From Limnephilus marmoratus (taxonomy: Eukaryota; Arthropoda; Insecta; Trichoptera; Limnephilidae), in NCBI GenBank assembly GCA_917880885.1, contig OU862913.1, positions 6,820,001 through 6,884,000 of the forward strand: a stretch of 64,000 nt of DNA. The letters run 5' to 3'. Shown here in pieces: positions 1-12,925 of the stretch. Under the pieces are notes generated by a model. The model searched no databases, was not told the DNA's origin, and was given only the letters and a program-made list of their open reading frames with translations. Both the position numbers and the translations under genes were made by a program. Position 1 is the first letter of the stretch. Every line of letters starts with the position of its first letter.

Positions 1-201
1 AATTCATGCGAATTTGAATTGAAACGAAATTTTGCAAACCTCAAATCCTCGGTATACAACTTTAAACATACATTAGTGGATAAATAATCGTGCATTCTTA
101 CAGTATTTCGTGTTTTAAACTACTGAAAACCGGCGAAATTAGCATTGAAAAGGCAATTGACATTTCGACAACCATAGAAAATTACACAAAATTGCAGAAA
201 T

Positions 202-543
202 CTATGCACAAATTTGACAGCACATCTCGTACGAGATCGATCTCGTATCACAATAATTAGGAAATCGCTCTGCAGGGCATCGAAGCCAATGAAGGCGATC
301 CCTTAGAAGCGGGGTTATACGGCAACACTTAGATTCACCAACAATCATTCTCGCCGCGGCATTGAAAACGGACTGGATTCTATTGAATTGTTTTTTAGAT
401 AAGCCAGCATACGCACCATTACAATAGTCCATACGTGAGACAACGAACGAATTTGTGAGTGACTTTGCTCCATCAGAGGGAAGGCAACGCCTGATTGATT
501 TCATCTGCCTTAGATGGAAAAAGCCTGAACTTAAATCAATCAT
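202..543 (-). pseudogene. LINE reverse-transcriptase C-terminal fragment (CR1/L2-like)
   Basis: The minus strand encodes about 113 residues ending a LINE polymerase. The pattern is a MKSIRR motif, then SFVVSRMDYCNGAYAGL, RIQSVFNAAARMI and ITPLLRDRLHWL, which is the usual order downstream of the RT catalytic core in CR1/L2-type retrotransposons. There is no EN domain or YADD box beside it, so this is a 5'-truncated dead copy. Clade assignment is by remembered motif order only. Confidence 0.7.
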
Positions 544-904
544 GATGAGGAAACTAAACTTAACTCAAAGGAACTTAAATCAATCATGATCACAATGAGG
601 AAAACTGAAACATCTCCAATAATCCAAATAAGATAGCCGGAGGATATCCCCTCTGAATAAAGGACCATCATACAACCACCTAGCAACTATAAATAAATAT
701 CTTTCAATATGTCAGACGAAAATTTTGTACACGAAAACTATATAAGTATGTAAAAACCCCATCGAACTGAATACCCTTTTTAGAAATGTAAATTTTTCAA
801 TAAATACTAAACTTAAATATTGAAGTATAAAGAAACATTCATTTTCTTTATACTTAAATATTGTAGTATAAAGAAACGTTCATCGAAGTATAAAGAAACA
901 CTTC
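544..904. other. Non-coding spacer with short local repeats
   Basis: I see no gene. It holds a small direct repeat (AACTTAAATCAATCATGAT at about 530 and 570), three copies of GTATAAAGAAAC between 830 and 900, and a hairpin at 878-911 with perfect 12-base arms (GTTCATCGAAGT and its complement). Confidence 0.5.
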
Positions 905-3900
905 GATGAACTATAAGGTCTTCTTCATAATTTTGATTTTTCTCCTAGCGTAATTGTACTAACTGAAACTCAAATGAAAGATGTAATTCCATATTATTTA
1001 CCTGAATATACCACAATTTCTGCTGCCTGTAAGCATACTGGACATGATGGAGTGACTGTCTTTTGTCATAATACTTTAAAAATGTTGCAGCTGAATTTAT
1101 TGATATTAAGTCTGCTAATGTAATAAAATTAACTTTTTGTCAAAAAAACTTTAAATATCTCATAGTATATAGATCCCCTCCTTTAAGTGATTTTCTATTT
1201 GTAGATGAACTTAAAACATTTGTTAGAAATCTTGACAGACATAACTTTACTCTCTCTATACTGACGGGGGACACCAATATAAATATTAATGATAACACAA
1301 AAAATATTAATTTTCAAAGTAAATATCTAGATTGTTTATCAAGTTCTGGATACCTGCCATATATTAACTCACTAACAAGAGTAACCTTAATGAACTCTGC
1401 ATGTTTAGATCATATATTTGTAAAGACACATAAAGATGTTAATAAAATATCCCCAATTCTAGAAACAAATATCAGGGATCATTATCCAACACTATATGGG
1501 CACACTTTCAAAAATTCATCAATAAAACAAAAATGTGAAACTTTTGAAAAAATTGAAATTAACTGTCATACATTAAATTCTTTACTTCATTTAGAAAGTT
1601 GGGAAAATGTTCTATCAATAGTAAACCCAAAATCACATTAGAAAATTTCTATTAAACTTTTCTAGACAATATTCTGAAAAGTGAAAGTAAAATTGTTGTA
1701 ACATACAGAAAATATAAAAAAATCAAACCATGGATTACTCTTGTCTTAATTGTTTAAATTAAGCAAAGAGACAAATTATACACTTATACAGGGACATGTT
1801 AAAATATTAAATAGCTTGCCAAAAGAATAATGTCAGAATAATGGATTTTATGAAAACAAAATATTTTATGACAGAAACTTACTCAATTGGCTGATTCGAA
1901 GTTGTAAAAAGAAAAACTGTTGTGAACAAATTGAAAACGCTAAAAAAACTTGGAATATTATAAATGAAATTACGGACAAAAAAAGAGATTCAAATAAATA
2001 ACAAATTAATTACTGACAAATCTGCTATTGCCGAAAACTTTAAATACTTTTTCACAAATATAGTAGATGATGTACTTAAATCATCCAGGATAAATGGTAA
2101 TAATGCTTACATAGAGACATCTTCACAATTAATTGCAGATAACGAATCAATCAACCCAATAGAAAAATTTTCACCCATTTCAAGAGAAGAAATTGAAAAT
2201 ATATATTGATAGCCTAAAACCATCTAAATCTAAGGGAACTGATGGACTGTCATGTAATACATTGAAAAATATTAAACAATATATTCTAACTCCTTTTTAA
2301 CATATATTTAACATGTGCCTTAAAGAAGGTCATTTTCCAAAACAGTTTAAAATCTCCACCATAATTCTAATTCATAAATCTGGTGAAACGCATGAATTAG
2401 ACAATTATAGACCAATCTCACTTGTTTCAAACCTATCAAAAATTTTAGAAAAATGCATCAAATATAGAATCGTAGAACACTTAGAAAAATATTATATTAT
2501 GTCGCAAAACCAATATGATTTTCGTAAAGATCTAAGCACTGAAGATACAATATATGATCTAACAAAAAATATGTACACATCTACCGATAAAAATAAGAAA
2601 TGTCTAGCTATATTCTTGGATTTAAGAAAGGCTTTCGATACTGTAAATCATAACATACTAATAAAAAAATATCACAATTAGGTTTCAAAAATCACACACT
2701 AAAATACTCACCAACTATCTTAAAGATAGAACACAAAAACAAATATTATTATAGTTCAGAAGCACAGATAAAAAATGGAGTTCCGCAAGGAGCTGTACTT
2801 GACCCGATTCTATTTTTGATGTATATAAACGATTTATCTAATTTTATAATCCCTGGACAAATTATTTCTTATGACGATGACACGGCAATAATAGTAAACG
2901 GAAATTCTTGGATTGAAACATTTTCTAAGGCAAAATAATGTATTGCACTTATTTCAACATGGTTAGATAACAAACTCATCTTAAACTTTAGCAAAACATT
3001 GTATTTAACATTTTATAAAAAACATTAAAAACAAACCTCATAATAACCTAAAAATTAGAATCCACAACAAAAGTTGTAATCAAGAAACATGTTCACTTTG
3101 CAATAAACTCATCGAAGTAGACAATAATAAATATTTATCTTAAAGATAGAACACAAAAACAAATATTATTATAGTTCAGAAGCACAGATAAAAAATGGAG
3201 TTCCGCAAGGAACTGTACTTGACCCGATTCTATTTTTGATGTATATAAACGATTTATCTAATTTTATAATCCCTGGACAAATTATTTCTTATGACGATGA
3301 CACGGCAACAATAGTAAACGGAAATTCTTGGATTGAAACATTTTATAAGGCAAAATAATGTATTGCACTTATTTCAACATGGTTAGATAACAAACTCATC
3401 TTAAACTTTAGCAAAACATTTTATAAAAAACATTAAAAACACACCTCATAATAACCTAAAAATTAGAATCCACAACAAAAGTTGTAATCAAGAAACATGT
3501 TCACTTTGCAATAAACTCATCGAAGTAGACAATAATAAATATTTAGGAGTGTCTATTGATACACATTTTAGCTGGAAATCACAAATAGATAAAACCATCT
3601 CGAAATAAGATATCTTACATATAATTTTTACAGACTTAAGGAAGTTTATTTTTCCCTGGAACAATCTTCAATAATCTATAATCTACAGCATTGTAGGATG
3701 GGGTGGTGCGCTTGATGCCTTTATTAAGCCTTTACAAAATACTCAAAAGCGCATCATTAAAATTATGTATAATAGAAATAAAACATTCCCGACTGAGATA
3801 TTATTCAAAGAGACAAAAATATGCAATATCCGTAAATTATTTATATTGCAAACAATGAAATATATATTTAAAAACAAAAATTATTTCGTAAAAAACGAAA

Positions 3901-4130
3901 ATAGAATTAGCGAAAGGACTAATAATGTGTTTCAAGTTCCCCAAATCAAAACCAAATTAATGCAAACACATGGCAGTTTTATTGGACCTCGTACATTTAA
4001 TCTTCTACCAAAATACATTCAATTGACACATAAAATATCACTTTACATAAAAGAATTAAAAGTATGGCTAAATGGTGTAGATGTTGAAACACTTTATTTA
4101 TAAACTCTATGTAAACCTTCATGATTCACT
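905..4130 (+). mobile_element. LINE-A: Jockey/CR1-like non-LTR retrotransposon, degenerate
   Basis: A broken EN-RT polyprotein on the plus strand. The endonuclease part lies near 930-1640 (SVIVLTET, then ACLDHIFVK and a D-H pair in RDHYPTL). RT fingers and palm lie at 2313-2681 (NYRPISLVSNLSKILEK, FLDLRKAFDTVNH). The GVPQG...YINDL and Y-D-D-D boxes occur twice because of an internal duplication, and the connection domain follows (YLGVSID). The C-terminal stretch at 3765-4103 has SFIGPRTFNLLPKYI. Several frameshifts and stops make it non-functional. The YADD catalytic box reads YDDD. A 3' UTR of about 230 bp follows, and a copy of that UTR recurs inverted at 52600-52935. The exact clade is uncertain. 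Confidence 0.8.
2716..3545 (+). repeat. 420-bp tandem duplication inside LINE-A RT
   Basis: Positions 2716-3135 are repeated from 3136 at an offset of exactly 420 bases. The copies cover the GVPQG box, the Y-D-D-D box and the following palm region. I count only a few substitutions and one 12-base deletion in the second copy, so the duplication is much younger than the decay of the element. Coding then resumes normally after the second copy (NKYLGVSID). Confidence 0.9.
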
Positions 4131-4689
4131 TTTACAATTCTACTGTAACTTCAAGACTTACTTAACTTATCTTCTTGAAAGCGTAACAAAAAATCAATTA
4201 ACTTGTATGTGTCACTATATTTTAAAACTTTCACTTTGAAAATTACATTTTTTACTTGTACCGCCAACTTATTGGTGTAATTTAGCACTTTAGTTAATAA
4301 TACCCACGCACAGGCAGTGCCTTCGTGGGTTCCCATTATCTACTTATGTCTTATATATTTTCTTTTACTTTTTACATTATTTTTTCTTGTGTAATGTTAT
4401 ATACATATATTTAGAAAATGTGTAAAAATTTCTTTTGAAATGTATAATGGGAAAAAAATAAAGGAAAAAAATGTACTTAATAAATAGATCAAGTACGTGA
4501 ATAAAATAAAATTAATAATGCAACGCCCGTAGACTCTTCTTTGCATTTAATCATAACAAATGAAATAATTGTAATACACATTGACGGTCTAAAATCAACA
4601 AATTCTACGGAAATTAATGGTTTATCAGGTAACACAGTAAAACAATAAAATAATATTGATAAAAAAACACAAACTAAAAAAAAACAAAC

Positions 4690-5590
4690 ACACTAAAAAA
4701 TAAACTCCATTGCTACATATTTGTAATATATTCTTAAAAGAGGTAAATTTTCCAGAACAATTTACTATCTCCACCATAATATCAATTCACAAATCGAGTA
4801 AAAACGCACGTATTAGTCAATTACAGACCTATTTCCTTGGTTTCAAACCTCTCAAAAATATTTGAAAAATGATAAATGTTAAGACCAAAAACAAAAAACT
4901 TAAAATGGGTAATTTTTATAATTCGGAAAAAGGGATAAAAATGGAGTACCACTGAGAACTATGCTTGGCCCAATTATCTTTCGTATATAAATAAATGATT
5001 TATTATTGTTTTAATCTCTAATAAATAATAATAATACAGCAATAATAATTAATGGAAAATCCTGGCTTCGAACTTTTTTAAAGGTAACAAAATGTATTGC
5101 ATACGTCCCATCATGGCTAAAAAGTAATACCTAGACTCTTCTTAAACTACGATAAAAAAACATTTTAAGTACTTACCTAACTTTTTATAAAAACAGTAAA
5201 AACCAATCCTTCAACAACCTTAAAATTAGAATACATATAATGCTAACTGAAATCAAGTAACATGCTATTCTTGCTTTGATCATGGAAAAGTTGAGAAAAT
5301 CAAATATCTATATTTATATATTATTTATATATATATGGGTATTTATATTTATACACATTTACTCGCATATTGGCAATCACAAATTAATCATACCGCTTCT
5401 AAATTAAGATATCTTACGTACATATTTTACAGTCTTAAAGAATTACTCAATATTGTCAAATTGAAAATGATTTATTTTTCGCTGGTTCTATCTTCACTCA
5501 TGTACGGAATAACGGTAAATAAACGAATTAAAGGATAGGGTGTTGTAATTGATGCATTTATAAAATCCTTAAAAACAACTCAGAATTATA
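4690..5590 (+). mobile_element. Second, more decayed LINE-A-type copy
   Basis: Plus-strand fragments keep the same order as LINE-A: LINYRPISLVSNLSKIFEK near 4810-4870, a GVP..ML.PIIF.IYINDL box near 4935-5000, and the palm/thumb part (RYLTYIFYSLKELLNIVKLKMIYFSL) inside 5335-5538. Stops and deletions are frequent. It is a dead fragment, probably of the same family. Confidence 0.65.
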
Positions 5591-7190
5591 TTATCATTTA
5601 TTTATTTATTCATTTCTATGCTCTTACATACAGTTAACCACTGGAGCGACGGCGCATTTTATAACTTTTGCCTCGGATTGCTCGTTATATTTTCGAATCC
5701 ATTTTGAATTTTTTCCGCCGACATTGAAAAAATCATATCTCCGAATTTTAATATTGAGACATGCAAACTGATTATAGTTCCATATAGCCAATGAATTAAC
5801 CTATCTTTTTTTGATTATCACATATTCGTAGGAATTATAAAAAAAATATTATAAAATCGTAAACTTTAAAAATGTGCGAATCCTGCGTGTTCGTTACTTT
5901 GAAATTGCCCTAAATGTTACTTTTTCAAGTCAACATTGGATATTTTCGATTTCTACACGTTGTCTATGACCTACTTGATAACAACAGAAGCAAACATATT
6001 TTTAAACTGTCAATTTTTAAGTGCAATCAGCTGATTTGGAATATTTTGCTCGAAGTTTTTTTATAGATATTTGAGACCGCGGAGTGTCAAAATGAAATCC
6101 ACTTTTTAGTATATTGAAATACATTTAACACAAAGTAACTGTATAAAATTAGTAGGATAAGTTCATTGTCTACAATTATCAATAAGAATTTACGTGATTT
6201 TTGCTTTATTTAACTAAAATAATCGTTTTACAAATACACCCTAAATGACAATATCAAAATCAGACTTCAGCTTTATAAACATTTGTGATCTAACATTGGA
6301 TATTCATCAACATGTTTTTATATAATATAGTAAACTAAGATACAAGATGTTTAATAAGATAAAAATCATAAGAATACGTATTACTAACCTTTTAGAATAC
6401 TTGCATGAATGTTTTCGAGTTTCGCATTTCCATTCTGACAAAATATACCATCTGACAGCTGGCTTTGATTGAGGTTTACTGGATTAAAACTTTTCTAAAC
6501 TAGTTAAAATTTACATGTATATCTTTGTTATGAATCTTTCTAATTGATAAACTACAGTTCAAATGCACACGTCAAGTAATTAGGTCAATAATTGAAAAAA
6601 TTAACACAAAGATCGGGTGAAATTCGAAATTTAAATTTTACTTCGTAAAATACGTAAAAAAGCCACTAATTTTTAATTTGCACGAATTGAAAACACGTTA
6701 AATAGATTGATAATTGAATTGCGGGAACTGTCGTATGTAAACACTTAATAAAAATCAATTAAAACAATCAATAACACCATTCTAAGCCAACAAACGGCTG
6801 TCATTTTAACCTAGAAATTTTTGTCAACAAAACAAGATACGTGCTTATGCATATCTATAAAGATAAAAGTAGACGCAAAAGAATAGAGACATCTGTGTCA
6901 AATCCTATAAAGGATTTTGTCAACTACATGATTATGCAAATTACAGATCGCGGGAGTTTTCGAAAATATTTAAAAATATTTTTTAGTGCAACTAGGGAGA
7001 ATCTTCCGAAATTCGGAAACTTTTCAGACTTACACTTTGTAAGTGGTTCCGAAATTCGGAAAAAATCGTTCCAGTGGTTTTAATAAATACAATGACATAG
7101 AGTTCATACATGCAATGACAATGACATTTGGTGGAAGTAAAACAAAAAAAAATATTCGTAAAATGAAACATAGTAGGTGGTAGAGTGAAA
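5591..7190. other. AT-rich stretch without recognised gene
   Basis: Only short unconvincing reading frames occur, on both strands. A near-repeat of the phrase TTCCGAAATTCGGAAA occurs at about 7006-7065. I can assign no coding, RNA or mobile element here. Confidence 0.4.
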
Positions 7191-7195
7191 TACGA

Positions 7196-7500
7196 TCGGC
7201 AACTGTATAATAATAATAATATTTGGCTGATTTATAAAGCGCCGTTTTCATGAAAAATCATCTCAAGGGCGCTGTACATATAATAAGCATACAATAAAAT
7301 AAAATGAATACGATAGGCTTACAACTAGGATTCAAACTTATAACTAGGAACCTACATTTAAGACTTATATGTAGCTAGTGACTTACAACTAAGACTTATT
7401 ACTACTGACTTAAAACTGGTGACATACAAATATTTGCAACCGTGACTTAAAATTAGAGATTTACAATTAAAATAGGTATTTACATACAACAATAAATATT
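7196..7500 (+). repeat. 3' end of a LINE-C type element
   Basis: AATAATATTTGG.TGATTTAT followed by AAAATCATCTCAAGGGCGCTG is shared, inverted, with 41145-41225, where it lies just downstream of a LINE C-terminal ORF. This stretch is therefore probably the same family's 3' untranslated region in plus orientation, followed by simple TTACAACTAGGA-like low-complexity sequence. Confidence 0.5.
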
Positions 7501-8077
7501 TTTAGTTTTGCCAGGTATCTAATATTACCAAGTGATCAACAAAACTCTACAGATATAGGTACAGACAGAGAAAGAGAGTCGAAGCAGTTTGAGGATATTA
7601 TATATACATGTATACATACATAGATATTTTATTCTACACATTTTACAAATTATTTTATACCGTATTTTAATATTAATATTGTTAGCGCCAGAAGAAGAAG
7701 GAAGTTCGTACATAATATTACAATTTTATAACACGGTTGTGAAAATGATTGTAATGGGTTAACAGTTTTTAAAGGAAAGCATAGGTATCTTAAATGAATG
7801 AATGAATTTAATCGTCGATCTCAACTGCAATAAGATAATTCATCGCTCAACAACAGATTGGATAGCAATGTTTGAATGAAATAGCGAATTTATGGAAATG
7901 TAATTGTATGTAATTGGTTAAAACGAATGTGGTTATGGATTGAGAACACCTCACTGGGAGAACCCGTGCTGAGGTGTACGCATGTATTATTATGCCATCA
8001 TAAGTGATAGCACAGTATCCCCCTTGGGACTCTCAAGGAGGACTCCGTAGTACCACCCATGGTGGCAGTATTGTATA
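7501..8077. other. No gene seen
   Basis: Short frames on both strands lack recognisable domains. Nothing identifiable. Confidence 0.4.
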
Positions 8078-8741
8078 TATAGTCTGTCAAAATAGAGTAG
8101 AAAATATAAAAACTGGAACTACTAAATTTGTAGACTGGCAACACCAATTTAACTGTCAAATATTTCTTTGAAGTGCAATGACACTGAATGTATAGAACAC
8201 AGTAAACCACATTTTAAAAAACATTTTTTCTTCGTGACATAAATTTTATTAAAAGGTGATTAATAAAGCGATTTGCTTTAATTTAATTTAACATAAATTT
8301 GAATTTAACAATAGATAGAAAGGAAGAATCACTAATGGTGAGTTGACTATTTTTAGATCTGAATGAGTTAAATATATTCAGATCTAAAACTAGAGACATG
8401 ATCTAAAGCCCAGGCAACGCTAAGTACTTTATCTAGTATTAAATAAATGTGAGCAATTTCTAACCTGTGGTTTATATTTTATTACATTATAGTTATTCTT
8501 CATTAAGTTAACACAAAATTGCAAAGGTATAATAATAATATACCTATATTCAATTCTAATTTTGAGATCGGCGGGTATCACTGGAAAAAATATTTTTTCC
8601 ACTATTATGCCTTTTTAATTTTTTATGAAAATGTAGGTTACACAGCTTTACTTTAACACCATGAGTTATGTGTTTAGTATTGCCATTTGATCAACAGTGG
8701 CGCCCTAATATATTTTCTACTCTTTTTTGACAGACTATATA
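8078..8741. mobile_element. MITE with ~31-bp terminal inverted repeats
   Basis: The ends TATAGTCTGTCAAAATAGAG and its inverted partner, read on the other strand from about 8741 (CTATATAGTCTGTCAAAAAAG), match over about 30 bases with one mismatch and are bordered by TATA. The 660-bp interior has no transposase and includes a 14-bp-arm hairpin (TTTTAGATCTGAAT and its complement, 8351-8389). It is a non-autonomous DNA element of unassigned superfamily; the TA-rich border would suit Tc1/mariner-like insertion. Confidence 0.7.
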
Positions 8742-9079
8742 GTGGGTGTAGGTAGCTGTGGTGAGACATTCATCATAATATTATACAGACACAATGTAGT
8801 AAGTTGAGGTAAGTTAAGCATCGTAATATACTAAAGTTGCAATGGATAATACATTATAGTAAAAATAAAAAATAAAGAATATAGGTACATGAAGTGAACT
8901 CAAGAGCAGTTGAGACGAAAAGAGGATAAAAGAAAAAAAAATAAAAGTAGATGATATATTATTAGTGCCAATATTTGAAAAATTGTTATGCAATATTAAT
9001 CAATTTTGTAGATCTAGTGGTATTATTTAAATACCAAGTTAATTTTTATGTTCGGTTTGGAGAAAATAGGTTTTGGAAA
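8742..9079. other. No gene seen
   Basis: AT-rich spacer between the MITE and a LINE remnant. No reading frame or repeat worth naming. Confidence 0.4.
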
Positions 9080-9295
9080 AATTGAGTTCCTTTAGTTTTT
9101 ATCCAGTCTGTGATTTGTTTTTTTTACTTTATTCGTTGGTAAATAATCAGCAGGTTGTTTCAAAGAAGGTGTCATGCAGTTATTTAGTATGATGGAATAG
9201 TAGTTAAAGGATCTTTGTCCGTGGGTCGTGTGCTTTAGCGGGATGTTGAGTGTTATGTTTGTTAAGACCGGCTTGTTATTCACGCAGGTATTCAT
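9080..9295 (-). pseudogene. LINE C-terminal remnant
   Basis: The minus-strand frame contains NIPLKHTTHGQRSFNYYSI, followed by a degenerate W/Y-N-x-L-P-like stretch (ILNNCMTPSLKQ). This matches the extreme C-terminus of CR1/L2-type LINE polymerases (the usual RT.GQ.SF......WN.LP pattern). Short and isolated. Confidence 0.5.
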
Positions 9296-10276
9296 GTCGA
9301 AAGAAGTGTGACTTAAGTTTAAGTATTTCCGAGATGGTCAAATTCCTTCTTTTTAACTTAACAACGAGATTACGTGAATATAAAACACCAACAAATTGCT
9401 TCCGAGGTAGTTCCAAATCTTTTTCTGCTTATTAATACAAATGCTAGAATTCGTACTGCGTTTCTTGCCATTGTTCCAAATTTAAAATATTTTCCAGCAA
9501 GGTGATGGTTAGGGAGAAGTAGGAACCGGACCTTTTGGAATGTGAATGAAGGTGTGTGTGCCGATACAGAATTGTGTGGCTTATCTTCTATCCTCTCTGC
9601 CTACCACTGCGGGGTAACCGCGCGATATTTGTGAGAAAGCATAAAAACCAATTTAAAAAATTACATAAAAACCCCGATAAGAATAGAATAGACATTTTGT
9701 ACAAAAATTGATTAAAAGGGCACAAACTACAGCTCTGTTCGCTTTTGAAATTGATGTCCTGAATGAACGCCGACAGGAGATAGTTACCGCAACTAAAGCC
9801 TCTCTCTGCGGGCTCTAATTCCTCATCTAGGATGCAATCAACCAACCTACTCTCGTTATGAAAATATAATCAAAATCTATTAAAATAACTTTGTTTGCAC
9901 AATTATTACTTAATGTAATATATCAACATTTTCCTAAATTAATGATTTCTTCTTTAGTTTAGGATATATGTAAATTAAACTAAAAACTAAAAATGAACAC
10001 AAACAGCAAAAGACAAATAAGTACCAACATAAAGACAATAATTTAAAAAAAGCGGTGATTAATTAGTTATTATTATAAAAATTAATAAAACAAAACAATA
10101 ATGTATATATATATATTTATTTTATTAATTTTCTCTTTTACATATATAAATATTTAATTTACATAAAAAATATTATTACAAAAGTGGGATAAAATTAACA
10201 TAATAATTTGAATTTGCCAACCATATTTTGAAAACAAGTCATTCTTTTGATATTAACAAAGACCTTAAAATTTTAC
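9296..10276. other. No gene seen
   Basis: Spacer. The small minus-strand frame at 9588-9845 has no recognisable domain. From about 9850 the sequence becomes very AT-rich up to the target site of the next transposon. Confidence 0.4.
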
Positions 10277-11884
10277 ATACTAACCAGTGGCGTAGCGTGG
10301 GGGGGGGGCGGGCGGGGCGGCCCGCCCTAGGCGGCACTTTTAAGGGGGGCGGCAAATTTTCACATTAAATAATAACATTACCTTGGAAAAATTGAAACCA
10401 TTTCAAATCATTATTTGAACATGTTCTATGATCACAAATTCAACTTTTTTTTTTTATTCATTTAAAATATCAATAACTATATTTTTTTAAGCTGCAAATT
10501 TCGCAATTCGTAGGAAAACCGTACGCATATTATGAGAGTAATACTAATTAAAGCCGATAACCCGCAAACAGATTCACTCTTAATTAAAACCAGAAATGTG
10601 TTCAGAATGTATTAACGAATGAATTTCAGTTGTGTTCGTCTGCTGATACATTTCAAAAGAGACCATTATTTTATTCGAAGTGCAGTTATGAAATTCTGGT
10701 TGTAGACTATTTATGTGCTGAATCAAAGAGAAATCATTTTCATTTTCTGAGTGCAGTTTTATTTCGGCAAAGACAGATTTAATTTAACCCGTCTAATCAC
10801 AGGAGATGCAAATTATCCTACACATTTGATTTTAAAATAAAATTGTGAAATTACTTCCCACACATTTAATTTTAAATAAATTTGTGATTGCGATAAAAAA
10901 ATTAAGATGCAGTTTTATATAATTTTTTAAGAAAAGGAATCTGTATTTAAAATTTTAAGTTTATTCTATTTTAGGTACTTTAATTCGAATATTCGCAGGC
11001 GTGTATTTTTGAGCCAATTCACATTTCCAAAATGAAAATGTTAATGTTTGGAAACAATAATGTTCTAATAAGCCAGTCGGAAATATTACTTTATCTAGAT
11101 TTTTGAACAGATTTGTTTTAATAAAAAGGAACATTGCATGGGAAGAACCGGAAATTTTGTGCGGAAACATAGACAGGCAAAAGTTTATAGATATTTTTTT
11201 CTTATTATTCGAAGGGTTAAACCAGTTTTCAGGATGTAAAATTCCATTTGAAAATTCATCTGGTGAAACAATTCGAAGGAAAACATTATCTTATTCGAAG
11301 TTCAATTATTAAATTCTAGTTGCAGACTCTATATGTGCTGCCAGAATCAAAGAAAAACCATATTCGTGTTCTGAGTGTACTTTTAATTCGCCGCATATAG
11401 ACTTAATTCAAACCAATTTTGTGTTGAGAATGTAAATTTCCAGTTGTGGATTTCTGTTGACACACTTCGAAGGAAAACATCCTCTTATTCGAAGTTCAGT
11501 TATAATATTCTATTTGCAGACTATGTATGTGCTGTCAGAATCAAAGAAAAACCATTTTCATGTTCTGAGTGTAGTTTTAATTCACCGCATACAAACTGGT
11601 TTTGTGTTCAGATTTTTTTTTTACAGTGCACAAGAATCTCAACTGCTCCCGTCTGGAGCCAGTGAGAGTATGGCATCCCCAATTGGGGTATGTTGTGAGG
11701 CTGAAGGTAGTGGGGAAGGGAAGGAAGTGGGGAAGAGGAAGGTTGGGAAGTACGTGACTATTCAGATCTGGTCACCGAACACGGCTAAAGCCATTTTCAA
11801 GCAACTTTTCAATTTTGAATGGTGGTCTTACACCAGGACGATGCTGATAGTATCTTCCACTCTGGGAATACAACGATAAATTAA

Positions 11885-12895
11885 ATAACGAGTTGCAGAT
11901 TCTTCCTGCATCAAGTGAAGCTTTACATTTGAGTTACACAATGCTGTAAAATTCTGAGAAATTGATTGTTGCGTCTGTAACTATTTTTTGGGGACTCTAA
12001 CGCAGTATAAATCAATCAACTTTGGAGTAGAATTTATAAACATGATTTTCGTTGAAAGAATACTCGTCAAATTTGATTATTAAAAAAATCCGGCTCGTAT
12101 ATAAACAGGTCGTAATAAAAAATAAAAATTCCAGATACAACCCCCCCCCCCCCTCCACCGCTTGAAGAACCCAAATAAGGGGCGGCGAAATTTTCCTCCG
12201 CCGCGATGTTTTGAGTGTAGTTTTAATTCACCACAAACAGATTTAATTAAAACCAGTTTTGTGTTCAGAATGTAAATGCCGGCAGAATCAAAGAAAAACC
12301 CTTTTCATGTTTTGAGTGTAGTTTTAATTCACTGCATACAGATTTAATTAAAACCAGTATTATGTTCAGAATGTAATTGCCAGCATAATTAAAGACAAAC
12401 CATTTTCATGTTATGAGTGTAGCTTTAATTCACCACACACAGATGTAATTAAAACCAGTTTTGTGTTCTGAATATACGTGCCGCTAGTATCAAAGAAAAA
12501 CCATTTTATGTTCTGAGTGTAGTTTTGATAAACCGCATATTTATTTTAATTTAAACCAGTTTTGTGTTATCAATATATTAATAAGTTGCCGATTCATCGT
12601 GTACCGAGTGAAGCTTTGCATTTGAGTTGCATTCCATACGTATGCGTGATGAAGATGCGAAATTCTATTACAGGCATACCATTCTCGATTTCTGAGAGCA
12701 GTTATAAATAAATTTGTAGTAGAATTCATAAGCATGATTTTATTGGAAGAGTACTCGGCACATAGGATTCTAAAAATCAGCATAAAAAAATAGGATATCT
12801 ATCCCCCCCCCGCGGTCAGCGCTTGAAAATCTGCGGAAAAAGTACCTGTAGAAGTTAGGGGGGGGGCGGCAAAATTTTCCTCCGCCCCGGGCGGC
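11885..12895. repeat. Internal duplication within the hAT-type element
   Basis: Block 11885-12205 and block 12585-12895 align: GAGTTGCAGATTC/AAGTTGCCGATTC, then GTGAAGCTTT.CATTTGAGTT, GTAGAATT.ATAA.CATGATTTT, a poly-C run, and GGGGCGGC.AAATTTTCCTCCG. The second block is the real right terminus, so the element gained about 700 bp by tandem duplication that included a copy of its own subterminal end. Confidence 0.65.
12205..12585 (+). repeat. ~101-bp tandem repeats derived from a C2H2-like unit
   Basis: The phrase TGAGTGTAGTTTTAAT-like recurs at 12212, 12313, 12414 and 12514 (period 100-101). Each unit translates in one frame to EKPFSC.ECSFNSPHT.LIKT. The period is not a multiple of three, so reading frames rotate and the array cannot be one ORF. 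The second-half histidines of a C2H2 finger are missing. Confidence 0.6.
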
Positions 12896-12925
12896 CGAAA
12901 CCCACGCTACGCCACTGATACTAAC

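Larger units (their letters stand above)
10285..12917. mobile_element. hAT-type non-autonomous element carrying finger-like repeats
   Basis: The ends are perfect 17-bp inverted repeats CAGTGGCGTAGCGTGGG, extended by G/C-rich tracts. The insertion is flanked by an exact 8-bp target duplication ATACTAAC (10277-10284 and 12918-12925), the hallmark of the hAT superfamily. No transposase is present. The interior instead holds repeated segments that translate to decayed C2H2-like phrases (IKEKPFSCSECSFNSPHT at about 11545). It also holds a duplicated terminal-like block, with a second poly-C plus GGCGGCGAAATTTTCCTCCG near 12180 that resembles the true right end near 12865. Confidence 0.85.

Noticed and set aside
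6841..7251. Short frames 6841-7083 (+) and 7030-7251 (-)
   Set aside because: Low-complexity AT-rich frames with no domain or conservation within the window.
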